Below are positions 31,289 to 39,072 of a DNA stretch of 64,000 nucleotides, in pieces; within the stretch, counting starts at the first letter, position 1; every line of letters begins with the position of its first letter. Source of the stretch: CAZKAP01 sp964550895 (GTDB taxonomy: Bacteria > Bacteroidota > Bacteroidia > Flavobacteriales > Flavobacteriaceae); the NCBI GenBank assembly GCA_964550895.1, contig CAZKAP010000013.1, forward strand, positions 3,986-67,985, given 5' to 3'. Under the pieces are notes generated by a model. The model made no database searches. It was not told where the DNA came from and saw nothing but the letters and a program-made list of their open reading frames with translations. Made by a program: the position numbers and the translations under genes.

Positions 31289-34063
31289 TTATTTTCCGGA
31301 CTCCTGCTCCAGGAGCTCGTAGCCCTGACGGATTCCCTTTTCCTTTGCGGGTACACCGCGCTTCATCCAAACAGGAAGTGGCTGATCCATCAGATAGTGA
31401 TCGAAAAACTGGGCCAGGCGAATGTTAAAATCCTTCCGGTTCTGTCGCTTAAGTGGCCAGTGAGGCTCCCCGTTGTAGTTGAGGAACCAGGATGGCTTAC
31501 CCAGCCTTCGCAGGCTGACGAAGAATTCTATACCCTGATACCAGGGGACGTGGCCGTCTTCGTCATTATGCATGATCAGTAGCGGGGTTTGAATCTTATC
31601 TATGTTGAAGATGGGCGAATTCTCCACGTAACGCATAGGGTATTCCCAGGGGGTACCGCCAATCCGGCTCTGGGTGTGCTCGTACTGAAACTGCCGGCTC
31701 AGACCGGTCCACCAGCGTATACCCCCGTAGGCACTAATCATATTCGGTACCGGTGCACCGGCTTCTGCAGCCCGGAACATATTGGTTTTGGTTACCAGGT
31801 AGGCGATCTGATACCCTCCCCAGCTATGTCCCTGTACACCGATTCGATCCTTATCGACAAAGCCCTTATCGATCAGTGAAGTAATTCCGGGGATTACGCA
31901 ATTGTAGGCACTCTCACCGGGATAGCCCGTGCGGTAATACACATCAGGATTGAAAATCAGGTACCCCCTACTCGCGTAAAACGAGTAGTTAATCGTCGAT
32001 CTCCCCGGGGAGGGAGCTCGGTGACTGTGAAGCCTGTCCGAACTCTTCTCGTAAAAATTAACGATCATGGGATACTTACGGGACGGATCGAAATCTTCCG
32101 GTTTGACGAGCATGCCTCTAAGCGGCCGACCGTCAAGGGAAGTCCACTCCACTAGTTCGATGGTCCCCCACCTGTAGTCCGCTTGTTGGGGATTGGCGTC
32201 ACTTACCTGAGCGGAGGTGCGCAGTCCGTCCTCACTGATGTGCAGGTTGGGGAATTCCCTGAAAGATTCCCGGGTAAACATATATACTTCCGCACCTCTG
32301 GCCTTCACGGGACGGCCGAAGCGGTACGCGCCTTCCATTATCTGGCTAACCCGTCCGGAAGACGGCTCCAATCGGGCATATCCACTACTCTTGCTGGATT
32401 CATCGAAGGTTGTCAGCAGCCAGGGACGATTGGGATCGAGGCTGCGCTCATCCGGATCCTCTTTTACATAGCGGTAAACCGTTCGGCTTTCCCTGCCCCG
32501 GGTAAGGCGTCTGGAAATACCCGAATCCGGATCGAACATCCACAGGTCATAACGGTCGTAGAGGATGAGGGCACCGTCTTTTTCGGTCCAACCGGCGGCT
32601 CCATAGGAACTGGGAGGACTGGGAGTATCGTGCAACTCGTTGTAGAAAACGCTTCCCCGGGTAAGGGGCACATAGGAATCCTTGCGGATATTGTAGGCGA
32701 ACCAGAGGCTATCCGTGGTGCTATAGCCGTATGCATATTGGCCTTTAGGGCTCAGTCGTACCCGTCCTGCAACCTGGCTGAGTATTTTCTTTCGACTACC
32801 GTCGCTCAGGTCGACCAGGGCATAATCTGCCGCCCTCCAACCCAGCCACTGGCTCTCCAGCAGATACGGAGTCTCGTTCTTCAACAGGGCATGGGAACCG
32901 TTGCCATCCCCGGTGATTTCGGCCTCGGGATATTCCTCCGTCGCAAGTCGCACGATCTTGCCGGAACTCAGGTTAAGGACGCAGCGGTATGCCGCCACGG
33001 TGTCGTTCTTGAGCTGCATCTCCTGTACGGTGTACAAGCGGGGTTCGTCATAGGTCCATACCTCCACCCGGGCGATCTCCTCATCGAGCAAGGAGGTATC
33101 CTGATAAACCCGGGGACGGGCCAGACCGAAATACATGCGGCCTTCGTCTTCAGAAAAACCTATGGGATCGTGCACCGAGGCCCTCAGGCCATCGATGCCG
33201 GTCTCCGCTCCCAGCGCCAGTCGCCCCTTTTTCATGCGGTCCTTCCAGTAGTAAAGTCGTGTCGGACGCTCCCTGACCCGTGTCGTATCCAGGTCGGCAA
33301 CGAAACCGAGAACGGATCCCGAATCGCTGAAGTTGGCCTGATAGTATTTCGCCTTTTTTCCTTCGTGCACGGCTACGGTTTCGCCCTTCTCCAGATCGAT
33401 CACATACAGGCCAGACGGGTCGTCGGATGAATTCCCGGTACTCGTATAGGCCAGCTTTTTTCCTTTTTTGGCGAAGGTATACGCCGTAACATACCTGAGC
33501 GTGTCTTCCTTACCTGATCGCAATTCCCTCAAGACCAAATGATAGCCGTTCTCCTTACCGGGTTTCTTCCCGTTGGCACTGTCCTTTTTCTGTTCCTTAT
33601 CCACCGGGGCAGAATCGAACTGATAGGCGAGATAACCCCCCCATTTTTCAGGTAAGGCATACGATTTTATACGGGGGATTCTGGTCAGTTTTCCGGCACC
33701 CAGGTCGAAGATTCCCAGGCTGTCCATAGGCAAATCCTTCTTCTTTACCCTGCGGCGCTTCATCTCCTTCACGCTGTCCTTCCATGCCCGAATCGCGAAA
33801 ACCGCATGCCGGGAATCGTAACTGAATGTACCCCGGCCGGCCCGCGGGTATTCCAAAAGCAGATTTCCGTCCCGGGATTTCAGCTTGAGGAACTGATCGC
33901 CCTCACCCCGCTCCAGACTGTACATAAGATAGTTTCCATCGGCCGATAGCACGGGGGACTCTATGGTGTTCCAGATATCGAAATCAGGGTGATCGAGGAC
34001 CTTCTTCTGGCCCACTAAGGTACTGGCTGCCAGCAGCAATACCACACTTAAGCGTACATTCAT
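31289..34063 (-). CDS. Exported prolyl oligopeptidase family (S9) peptidase
   Basis: This 924-residue protein has a signal peptide (residues 1-18). A long N-terminal beta-propeller (about 30-640) contains repeated D-G-x-x-L and S-x-D motifs such as SPVLSADGNYLMYSLERG and VRLSPKGQYAYGYSTTDS. The C-terminal alpha/beta-hydrolase domain has the nucleophile GVQGHSWGGYQIAY (about residue 755), the acid HNDEDGHVPW (about residue 845) and the histidine GEPHWPLKR. S9 peptidases hydrolyse oligopeptides, often at proline. No T9SS sorting domain is visible at the C-terminus, so it is most likely periplasmic. It stands alone between a terminator and pyrD. Confidence 0.93.
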   Translation of the reverse strand: MNVRLSVVLLLAASTLVGQKKVLDHPDFDIWNTIESPVLSADGNYLMYSLERGEGDQFLKLKSRDGNLLLEYPRAGRGTFSYDSRHAVFAIRAWKDSVKEMKRRRVKKKDLPMDSLGIFDLGAGKLTRIPRIKSYALPEKWGGYLAYQFDSAPVDKEQKKDSANGKKPGKENGYHLVLRELRSGKEDTLRYVTAYTFAKKGKKLAYTSTGNSSDDPSGLYVIDLEKGETVAVHEGKKAKYYQANFSDSGSVLGFVADLDTTRVRERPTRLYYWKDRMKKGRLALGAETGIDGLRASVHDPIGFSEDEGRMYFGLARPRVYQDTSLLDEEIARVEVWTYDEPRLYTVQEMQLKNDTVAAYRCVLNLSSGKIVRLATEEYPEAEITGDGNGSHALLKNETPYLLESQWLGWRAADYALVDLSDGSRKKILSQVAGRVRLSPKGQYAYGYSTTDSLWFAYNIRKDSYVPLTRGSVFYNELHDTPSPPSSYGAAGWTEKDGALILYDRYDLWMFDPDSGISRRLTRGRESRTVYRYVKEDPDERSLDPNRPWLLTTFDESSKSSGYARLEPSSGRVSQIMEGAYRFGRPVKARGAEVYMFTRESFREFPNLHISEDGLRTSAQVSDANPQQADYRWGTIELVEWTSLDGRPLRGMLVKPEDFDPSRKYPMIVNFYEKSSDRLHSHRAPSPGRSTINYSFYASRGYLIFNPDVYYRTGYPGESAYNCVIPGITSLIDKGFVDKDRIGVQGHSWGGYQIAYLVTKTNMFRAAEAGAPVPNMISAYGGIRWWTGLSRQFQYEHTQSRIGGTPWEYPMRYVENSPIFNIDKIQTPLLIMHNDEDGHVPWYQGIEFFVSLRRLGKPSWFLNYNGEPHWPLKRQNRKDFNIRLAQFFDHYLMDQPLPVWMKRGVPAKEKGIRQGYELLEQESGK

Positions 34064-34108
34064 GATGCTGTTTTGAAAGCACTAAATATACGGGAAACAG
34101 GGAAAGGC

Positions 34109-35188
34109 TTAACCCGGCTCTCCTTCCGCAACCGGCTCGGAACTGTGCTCGGGCAGCCCCTTCAGTATCCGGGAAACCATAGCCGGCCCCTCATACACGA
34201 AACCGGTATACACCTGTACAAGCCGTGCCCCGGCATCAATTTTCTCCTGAGCATCCTGTGCAGCGGCTATACCACCGACTCCAACCAGGGCTATACTGCC
34301 ACCCGTTTCCTGTTGCAGGAACTGAAGCACCTGGGTGCTTCGATCCCTGAGTGGCTTTCCGCTCAGGCCTCCGCTTTCGCCCGGGTCGGAATGGAGTACG
34401 GACCGGTCTGTAGTCGTGTTGGTTGCTATGATACCATTGATTCCGGTTTCACTGACGGCGTCAACCACGTCCCTGAGTTCGTTTTCGTTCAGGTCCGGGG
34501 CGATCTTCAGCAGTATGGGGCGTTCCGGCACCCCGTGCTGTTGGGCGTATTCCTTTCCCTTGGAGCGCAGGTGCCTCAGCAGGGCAGTCAGGGGCCCTTT
34601 CTCCTGCAGGTCCCGGAGCCCCGGTGTATTGGGTGAGCTCACGTTGACCGTAAAGAAATCCACCAGGGAATACAGGGTGTCCATACAGAGCAGGTAGTCG
34701 AGCGATGCCCTGTCGTTTGGCGTAATTTTATTCTTGCCTATGTTTCCCCCGATGAGCATGCGAGATTCCGGATAACGGCTCCTGAAATCCTTAAGCCTTC
34801 GCGCCATATCCAGTACGCCGTCGTTATTGAATCCCATACGGTTGATAAGGGCCCGATCCGCTACCAGTCGAAATAGCCGTGGCCGCTTATTGCCTTCCTG
34901 CGCCTTGGGGGTAACCGTCCCCACTTCCACAAAACCGAATCCCAGTTCGTCCCATACCCTGAGCAGGCGGGCATCTTTATCGAATCCGGCCGCCAACCCC
35001 ACCGGATTGATAAAGGACAGTCCGAAGGCATGCACGGGGCGGACGATTTGGGCACGGCTCGTCCAGAACCAACCCAGCGCCCGTGTCAGCCTCAGGGCCT
35101 GCACCAGACCCAGGAGCCTGAAGGCTATAGTATGCGCCGTTTCGGGTGGAAAGAGAAATAGGATCGGTCTCAGGAAAGATCGGTACAT
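34109..35188 (-). CDS. pyrD: Dihydroorotate dehydrogenase (quinone), class 2
   Basis: PyrD oxidises dihydroorotate to orotate with the quinone pool, at the inner membrane. The 359-residue length and an N-terminal helix that precedes the barrel (FLRPILFLFPPETAHTIAFRLLG) indicate class 2. FINPVGLAAGFDKDARL (about residue 57) and FFTVNVSSPNTPGLRDLQ (about residue 178) carry the flavin and catalytic-serine regions. ILLKIAPDLNENEL, IIATNTTTDRS and LVGVGGIAAAQDAQEKIDAGARLVQVYTGFVYEGP are the remaining FMN-binding segments. A promoter-like element lies just upstream, so it need not be in an operon with the gene at 35231. pyrF is at 62392. Confidence 0.96.
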   Translation of the reverse strand: MYRSFLRPILFLFPPETAHTIAFRLLGLVQALRLTRALGWFWTSRAQIVRPVHAFGLSFINPVGLAAGFDKDARLLRVWDELGFGFVEVGTVTPKAQEGNKRPRLFRLVADRALINRMGFNNDGVLDMARRLKDFRSRYPESRMLIGGNIGKNKITPNDRASLDYLLCMDTLYSLVDFFTVNVSSPNTPGLRDLQEKGPLTALLRHLRSKGKEYAQQHGVPERPILLKIAPDLNENELRDVVDAVSETGINGIIATNTTTDRSVLHSDPGESGGLSGKPLRDRSTQVLQFLQQETGGSIALVGVGGIAAAQDAQEKIDAGARLVQVYTGFVYEGPAMVSRILKGLPEHSSEPVAEGEPG

Positions 35189-35202
35189 GAAAGCGGTTTG
35201 GG

Positions 35203-35210
35203 CAAAATTA
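35203..35210 (-). promoter_or_regulatory. Candidate -7 element for pyrD
   Basis: TAATTTTG on the minus strand is an exact TAnnTTTG match, 14 bp upstream of the pyrD ATG. Confidence 0.45.
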
Positions 35211-35230
35211 GCAAGTCTGAGCGAGGAAAT

Positions 35231-35662
35231 TTACTTGCTGTCCTTCTTCTTTTTTTTCGGCCTGCGCGCAAAAAGGGGACTGCGCTTGACCTTATTGCAG
35301 AGGTTGATATAGCGGTTGTACTGCTCATCGTCGAACTGTTCGAGCAACTTGCGATCCACGTTGCGAACGTTCATCTGCATGCTGTCTATGATGGAACGGT
35401 ACTCAAACGACATGACCAGCAGGTCTTCGGGTGCGCTCTGTTCATGCAAGAGCAGCATGTATCGTGCCCGGTCTTCGAGCATCTTATTGAGAAAGCTGAG
35501 TTCGGCACTGAGGTTTTCCAGGGATTCCCGTTGTAAACTGTCGAGTTCGAAAACCTCAACTATGATGCTGTTCGTGCCTGAGCCCACGCACAGATAGCAG
35601 TCTTCCTGGCCCCAGAGCACGGCCCAGAAAAATAACCCCCCCAAAAGAAATGAAGTTCTCAT
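35231..35662 (-). CDS. Exported helical protein of unknown function
   Basis: I do not recognise a family for this 143-residue protein. It has a signal peptide (residues 1-18, ending LWGQ), two cysteines in DCYLCVG just after cleavage, and a long region of likely coiled coil (FELDSLQRESLENLSAELSFLNKMLEDRARYMLLL). The C-terminus is very basic (a PKKKKKDSK tail). The paired cysteines so close to the mature N-terminus may form a disulfide or bind metal. It is divergent from the peptidase T homologue across a 58-base spacer. Confidence 0.6.
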   Translation of the reverse strand: MRTSFLLGGLFFWAVLWGQEDCYLCVGSGTNSIIVEVFELDSLQRESLENLSAELSFLNKMLEDRARYMLLLHEQSAPEDLLVMSFEYRSIIDSMQMNVRNVDRKLLEQFDDEQYNRYINLCNKVKRSPLFARRPKKKKKDSK

Positions 35663-35720
35663 GTTCCCGTTATGTTTAAATTTAGAGCTTTGGAGTGAGT
35701 CGCTCGTAAAAATAGGATAA

Positions 35721-36986
35721 ATGGAACAAAAATTTGACCAATCACCCTATAAGGATCAATTACTTAGGCGTTTCCTGAGCTATGTGGAGATCGATTCCAG
35801 CAGTGACCCCTATTCCCGCTCATCGCCGAGTTCGGCTGCCCAGAAGAACCTCTCCAAGAAACTGGTCATGGACCTGTACGAAATCGGAATGGAACATGTT
35901 ACCGTGGATATCAACGGGTATATCATGGCCACCTTACCGGCGAATACGCGGAGCCGGGTTCCCGCCATCGGCTTTATAGCCAATTACGACACCACCCCGG
36001 ATATTCCGAGCATAGGTAAAAATTACCGTATCCTTGAATCATACGACGGACAGGACATCGCACTCAATGAACACAATCCGGAGCTCAGGCTCTCCCCTGA
36101 GGAGTTTCCCGAATTAAACCATTACCAGGGACACACCCTGGTGACTTCGGACGGGACCAGCATACTCGGAGCGGATGGAAAGGCCGGGCTCGCCGAGATC
36201 ATCACGGCCATGGAGCTGCTCAAAAACCAGAACGACCTGAAGCACGGACCGATACGAATAGCCTTCGCTCCGGACGAAGAGATCGGACGGGGCTCACGAC
36301 ACTTCGACCTCGACTCCTTCGGTGCGGAATGGGCCTATTTCATGAAGGGTTCGGGCCTGGGTGAATTGCAGTACGAGAGCTTCAACGCCGCTGAGGCGCG
36401 GATTACGGTCCGGGGAAGGAAGTCGCATACCGGTTTCGCCCGGGGTCAGATGGTCAATGCCGGTCGTCTCGCCCTTGAATTCCTGCAATTGCTGCCCCAG
36501 GAAGAAATTCCGGAACTGACCTCGGGCAATGAGGGATTCTTTCACCTGTCCGAGATTACGGGCGGGATCGAACAGGCGAAGCTCGTCGTTCAGGTAAGGG
36601 ACCATGACCGGGGACAGTTCGAGGCCCGGAAAAAGCTCCTTACCCACTTTATCGACCGGATGAATGAGGAGTATCCCGAAGCCTTCCAGCTGGACATTCA
36701 GGACTTGTACTTCAACATGCTGGATGCCATAGAGCCCCATATGCATATGGTGGAAGCCGCCGCCCGTTCCATGGTAGCCATGGGCATTAAACCACTGGTG
36801 CGACCTGTCCGGGGCGGGAATCTTTCCGTCGATCTGAGCCGGCAGGGATTACCCTGCATCTCCTTGTTTACCGGCGGGCACAATTTTAGCGGCCCCTTCG
36901 AGTACATATCCCTGAACAGCATGGAAAAGGCCGTTCAGGTCATCAGCAGGATAGCCACCTTCACGGAAAAGAACCACAGAAATTGA
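35721..36986 (+). CDS. Peptidase T homologue with altered metal ligands
   Basis: This 421-residue protein is colinear with peptidase T (PepT, M20B tripeptide aminopeptidase) over its whole length, including ERFLSYVEI-like RRFLSYVEI, MATLPAN, IAFAPDEEIGRGSRHFD, GELQYESFNAAEARI and MEKAVQVISRIA. In Salmonella PepT the zinc ligands are H78, D140, E174, D196 and H379. The matching positions here are N88 (FIANYDTTPD, where H-x-D is expected), D152 (kept), E187 (kept), K209 (WAYFMKGSG, where Y-T-x-D-G is expected) and S390 (GGHNFSG, where the His precedes G). The catalytic D90 and E186 remain. The substrate loop RGGTDGA is RGGNLSV. It is therefore probably inactive as a normal dizinc peptidase or has a new chemistry. 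Frame and coding bias look intact, so it is not a decaying pseudogene. Confidence 0.88.
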   Translation: MEQKFDQSPYKDQLLRRFLSYVEIDSSSDPYSRSSPSSAAQKNLSKKLVMDLYEIGMEHVTVDINGYIMATLPANTRSRVPAIGFIANYDTTPDIPSIGKNYRILESYDGQDIALNEHNPELRLSPEEFPELNHYQGHTLVTSDGTSILGADGKAGLAEIITAMELLKNQNDLKHGPIRIAFAPDEEIGRGSRHFDLDSFGAEWAYFMKGSGLGELQYESFNAAEARITVRGRKSHTGFARGQMVNAGRLALEFLQLLPQEEIPELTSGNEGFFHLSEITGGIEQAKLVVQVRDHDRGQFEARKKLLTHFIDRMNEEYPEAFQLDIQDLYFNMLDAIEPHMHMVEAAARSMVAMGIKPLVRPVRGGNLSVDLSRQGLPCISLFTGGHNFSGPFEYISLNSMEKAVQVISRIATFTEKNHRN

Positions 36987-37002
36987 AACTCCCGAAATGA
37001 AC

Positions 37003-37040
37003 CACCCCCGGTCTGGCCGCATGCGGCCAGACCGGGGGTG
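37003..37040. terminator. Perfect 19-bp palindrome, bidirectional terminator
   Basis: The arms CACCCCCGGTCTGGCCGCA and its exact reverse complement abut with no extra loop bases, between the convergent peptidase T homologue and yajC. There is a short T-rich stretch downstream on the plus strand. Confidence 0.75.
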
Positions 37041-37068
37041 AAATGTTTTCTTATATCGTTCTCCAGCC

Positions 37069-37365
37069 TTAATTCCCTGTTTTCTCGGCGGGCTTGTTGA
37101 GTCTTGAGCTCAGTTCCATAGATATGGCCGACTTGTCGAAGCGCAGTTTACCGGCCATAGTTTCGAGCACACAGGTCTGGTCCTTCTCATTAATCTCGAG
37201 TACCTTTCCATGCATCCCGCTCTTGGTCACGACCCTGTCTCCCTTCTTGAGCTCCTGTCCAAACTTCTTTTCCTGTTTTTGTCGCCTGATCTGGGGTTGC
37301 AGTATGAAAAAATACATGACCACAACCATGGCTATCAGGAAGCCGTACTGTTGAAAAAACTCCAT
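37069..37365 (-). CDS. yajC: Preprotein translocase subunit YajC
   Basis: This 98-residue protein has one N-terminal membrane helix (FLIAMVVVMYFFILQPQIRRQKQEKKFGQELKKGDRVVTKSGMHG gives the helix, then the conserved cytoplasmic start) and an SH3-like cytoplasmic domain with CVLETMAGKLRFDKSAI. YajC associates with SecDF and YidC at the Sec translocon and is not essential in E. coli. The order nusB, DUF1573 lipoprotein, yajC on one strand is a common flavobacterial arrangement, which supports the call. Confidence 0.93.
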   Translation of the reverse strand: MEFFQQYGFLIAMVVVMYFFILQPQIRRQKQEKKFGQELKKGDRVVTKSGMHGKVLEINEKDQTCVLETMAGKLRFDKSAISMELSSRLNKPAEKTGN

Positions 37366-37388
37366 AGTTTATTTGCTTGGGGGTCCTG

Positions 37389-37847
37389 CTAGCTATCTCC
37401 TGCGGCCTCGACAAAGGCCTTAATGGTCAGCTGCTGGGAACCTTCGTACGTATTATTCATTATGGTCACGGATTTGCTCACCTGGTTCTTGCCGCTTCCA
37501 TTGAATCGAACCACGATTTCGGATTTCTCTCCGGGAGCTATGGGCTCACTGGGTACTTTAGGGGTCGTACACCCACAGGATGTCTTGGTGTCCGTAATAA
37601 TCAGAGGGGCCTTGCCCGTATTGGTGAATTCGAAAGTATATTCCTGAGGGGTATTCTGCTGAATGCGCCCAAAGTCGTGTTCGGTTTTCTCGAAGGTCAT
37701 CACTGGGACGTTCTTCTGGGCGTTGTCCCGGGACTCGGCCAGGGCCACTTTGGATTCCTGTACTTTTTCCGAGGCGCTCTGCTTACAGGACGCTAAGGTC
37801 AGCACTGCCAGCATGGCAAAGGCAGCTGATTTTAATAGACTGTGCAT
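37389..37847 (-). CDS. DUF1573 domain lipoprotein
   Basis: This 152-residue protein starts at ATG 37847 with a lipoprotein signal (AFAMLAVLTLASC). The Ig-like DUF1573 domain follows at about residues 45-150: MTFEKTEHDFGRIQQNTPQEYTFEFTNTGKAPLIIT, the signature SCGCTTPKVPSEPIAPGEKSEIVVRF, and SKSVTIMNNT. The seven-residue upstream extension from 37868 spoils the signal peptide, so I reject it. DUF1573 proteins are abundant in Bacteroidota and carry the C-G-C-T signature, but their function is not known. It is part of the nusB-yajC unit. Confidence 0.85.
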   Translation of the reverse strand: MHSLLKSAAFAMLAVLTLASCKQSASEKVQESKVALAESRDNAQKNVPVMTFEKTEHDFGRIQQNTPQEYTFEFTNTGKAPLIITDTKTSCGCTTPKVPSEPIAPGEKSEIVVRFNGSGKNQVSKSVTIMNNTYEGSQQLTIKAFVEAAGDS

Positions 37848-37937
37848 AATCGTTTTTTTTCGAGGCATAAAAATAGTGGATTATCGCGATATAGGCACAC
37901 CCCTAACCGCTTTTGGCCCCGATTCGGGTCTGCGCCT

Positions 37938-38879
37938 TCAGAGCAATCCCCGGCCCGTTTTCTGAAGTTTGCCTTCTTCCCTGTAGGTCTTGACCATCTT
38001 ATCCAGTATGCCATTCAAAAAAAGGCTGCTCTTCTGAGTGGAATACTCCTTGGCAATTTCCAGGTATTCATTTATGGTCACCTTCTCGGGTATGGAAGGA
38101 AAATACAGGAACTCGCACAGGGCCATCTTGAGCATAAGCGCGTCCAGGTCCGCCAGTCGTTCCTTATCCCAGTTCGGAGTCCTGCCCTCGAGTTCGCCTT
38201 CCAGTTCATCGTACCTGAGCAGGGTTGTTTCGAGCAGCTTCCTGGAGAATTCCCAGTCCTCCTTATCGTTGATGAGCTCCGGAGCGAAAAGGGCCTCCCC
38301 CGTGTGCTCTTCAGTCTTTTTGAGCAACTTGACCACGTAGGTATTGACCAGGGGAATGTCGTCTGTCCATGTGAGCTGTTCGTCGGTGAGGAATTCGTAT
38401 ATCTTTTCGTTGGGAGCAATGATCTCCCGGAACAGCTCGACGACGAAGTCACGATCTTCTTCGAAGCCCGTCTTCTCCAGATTCCGGTACTCCGTATATA
38501 AGGCGGATTCCTGCAATTCCTTGTACACCTGTCGCACGTAGTCCTCATGCAGGTACCATTGATTGATCTTCTTGTTGTTCCACAGTTGCTCCAACAGGGC
38601 ATTCGACCGGATTTTGGCGAGCATGCTGTTTTTCAGCAAGGGACCCGGGAATTCCCGGGTATCGGTTTCCAAATGGCGCTTACCGACTGATTTGCTGCGC
38701 TCTTCGGCCAGAAGATGAAGCTCTGCAAAAAACCGCATAAGAAGCAGATACAGCAAGTAGGTGTTTTGTACGCTTTGCTGGAGAAACGCGAGAGACCCTT
38801 CCAGGTTGACCTCCCGGTTCTTTACCGAAGCGTAGAGGCCCTGCAGGACTTTGACGCGAAGATGCCGTCTGGTGATCAT
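37938..38879 (-). CDS. nusB: Transcription antitermination protein NusB (long form)
   Basis: NusB binds boxA RNA with NusE (S10) during ribosomal RNA antitermination. At 313 residues it is about twice the length of E. coli NusB. The recognisable NusB domain is the C-terminal third, with LDALMLKMALCEFLYFPSIPEKVTINEYLEIAKEYSTQKSSLFLNGILDKM (about residues 245-300), and MITRRHLRVKVLQGLYAS at the very start is the RNA-binding N-terminus. The residues between are a helical insertion typical of Bacteroidota NusB. It is first in the nusB-DUF1573-yajC unit and has a promoter-like element upstream. Confidence 0.92.
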   Translation of the reverse strand: MITRRHLRVKVLQGLYASVKNREVNLEGSLAFLQQSVQNTYLLYLLLMRFFAELHLLAEERSKSVGKRHLETDTREFPGPLLKNSMLAKIRSNALLEQLWNNKKINQWYLHEDYVRQVYKELQESALYTEYRNLEKTGFEEDRDFVVELFREIIAPNEKIYEFLTDEQLTWTDDIPLVNTYVVKLLKKTEEHTGEALFAPELINDKEDWEFSRKLLETTLLRYDELEGELEGRTPNWDKERLADLDALMLKMALCEFLYFPSIPEKVTINEYLEIAKEYSTQKSSLFLNGILDKMVKTYREEGKLQKTGRGLL

Positions 38880-38917
38880 AGGCCGATGGTCGGTTACCGC
38901 AGTGGGTAAATACAGGG

Positions 38918-38925
38918 CAAAAGTA
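38918..38925 (-). promoter_or_regulatory. Candidate -7 element for nusB
   Basis: TACTTTTG on the minus strand is an exact TAnnTTTG match, 38 bp upstream of the nusB ATG. Confidence 0.4.
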
Positions 38926-39023
38926 GTTCTAATCTGTTACACTCGACATCGCTAACCTCATTCTTGCCGGTTAATTAAGAAATGAATTAACAGGTGCACG
39001 GCGTTAGTTTCGGGCAGTCCGCT

Positions 39024-39031
39024 TAAATTTG
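39024..39031 (+). promoter_or_regulatory. Candidate -7 element for the MsbA-type ABC gene
   Basis: TAAATTTG is an exact TAnnTTTG match, 41 bp before ATG 39073. Confidence 0.4.
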
Positions 39032-39072
39032 CCCCCGGGGAGTTTACACCCCAAGCCCGATAAATCCGGTCC

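Noticed and set aside
32183..33430. 415-codon plus-strand open frame opposite the S9 peptidase
   Set aside because: It is antisense to a well-supported peptidase gene and has no family signature.
31289..34063. T9SS sorting domain on the S9 peptidase
   Set aside because: The C-terminus is the end of the hydrolase domain plus a short basic tail, with no type A or type B sorting signature.
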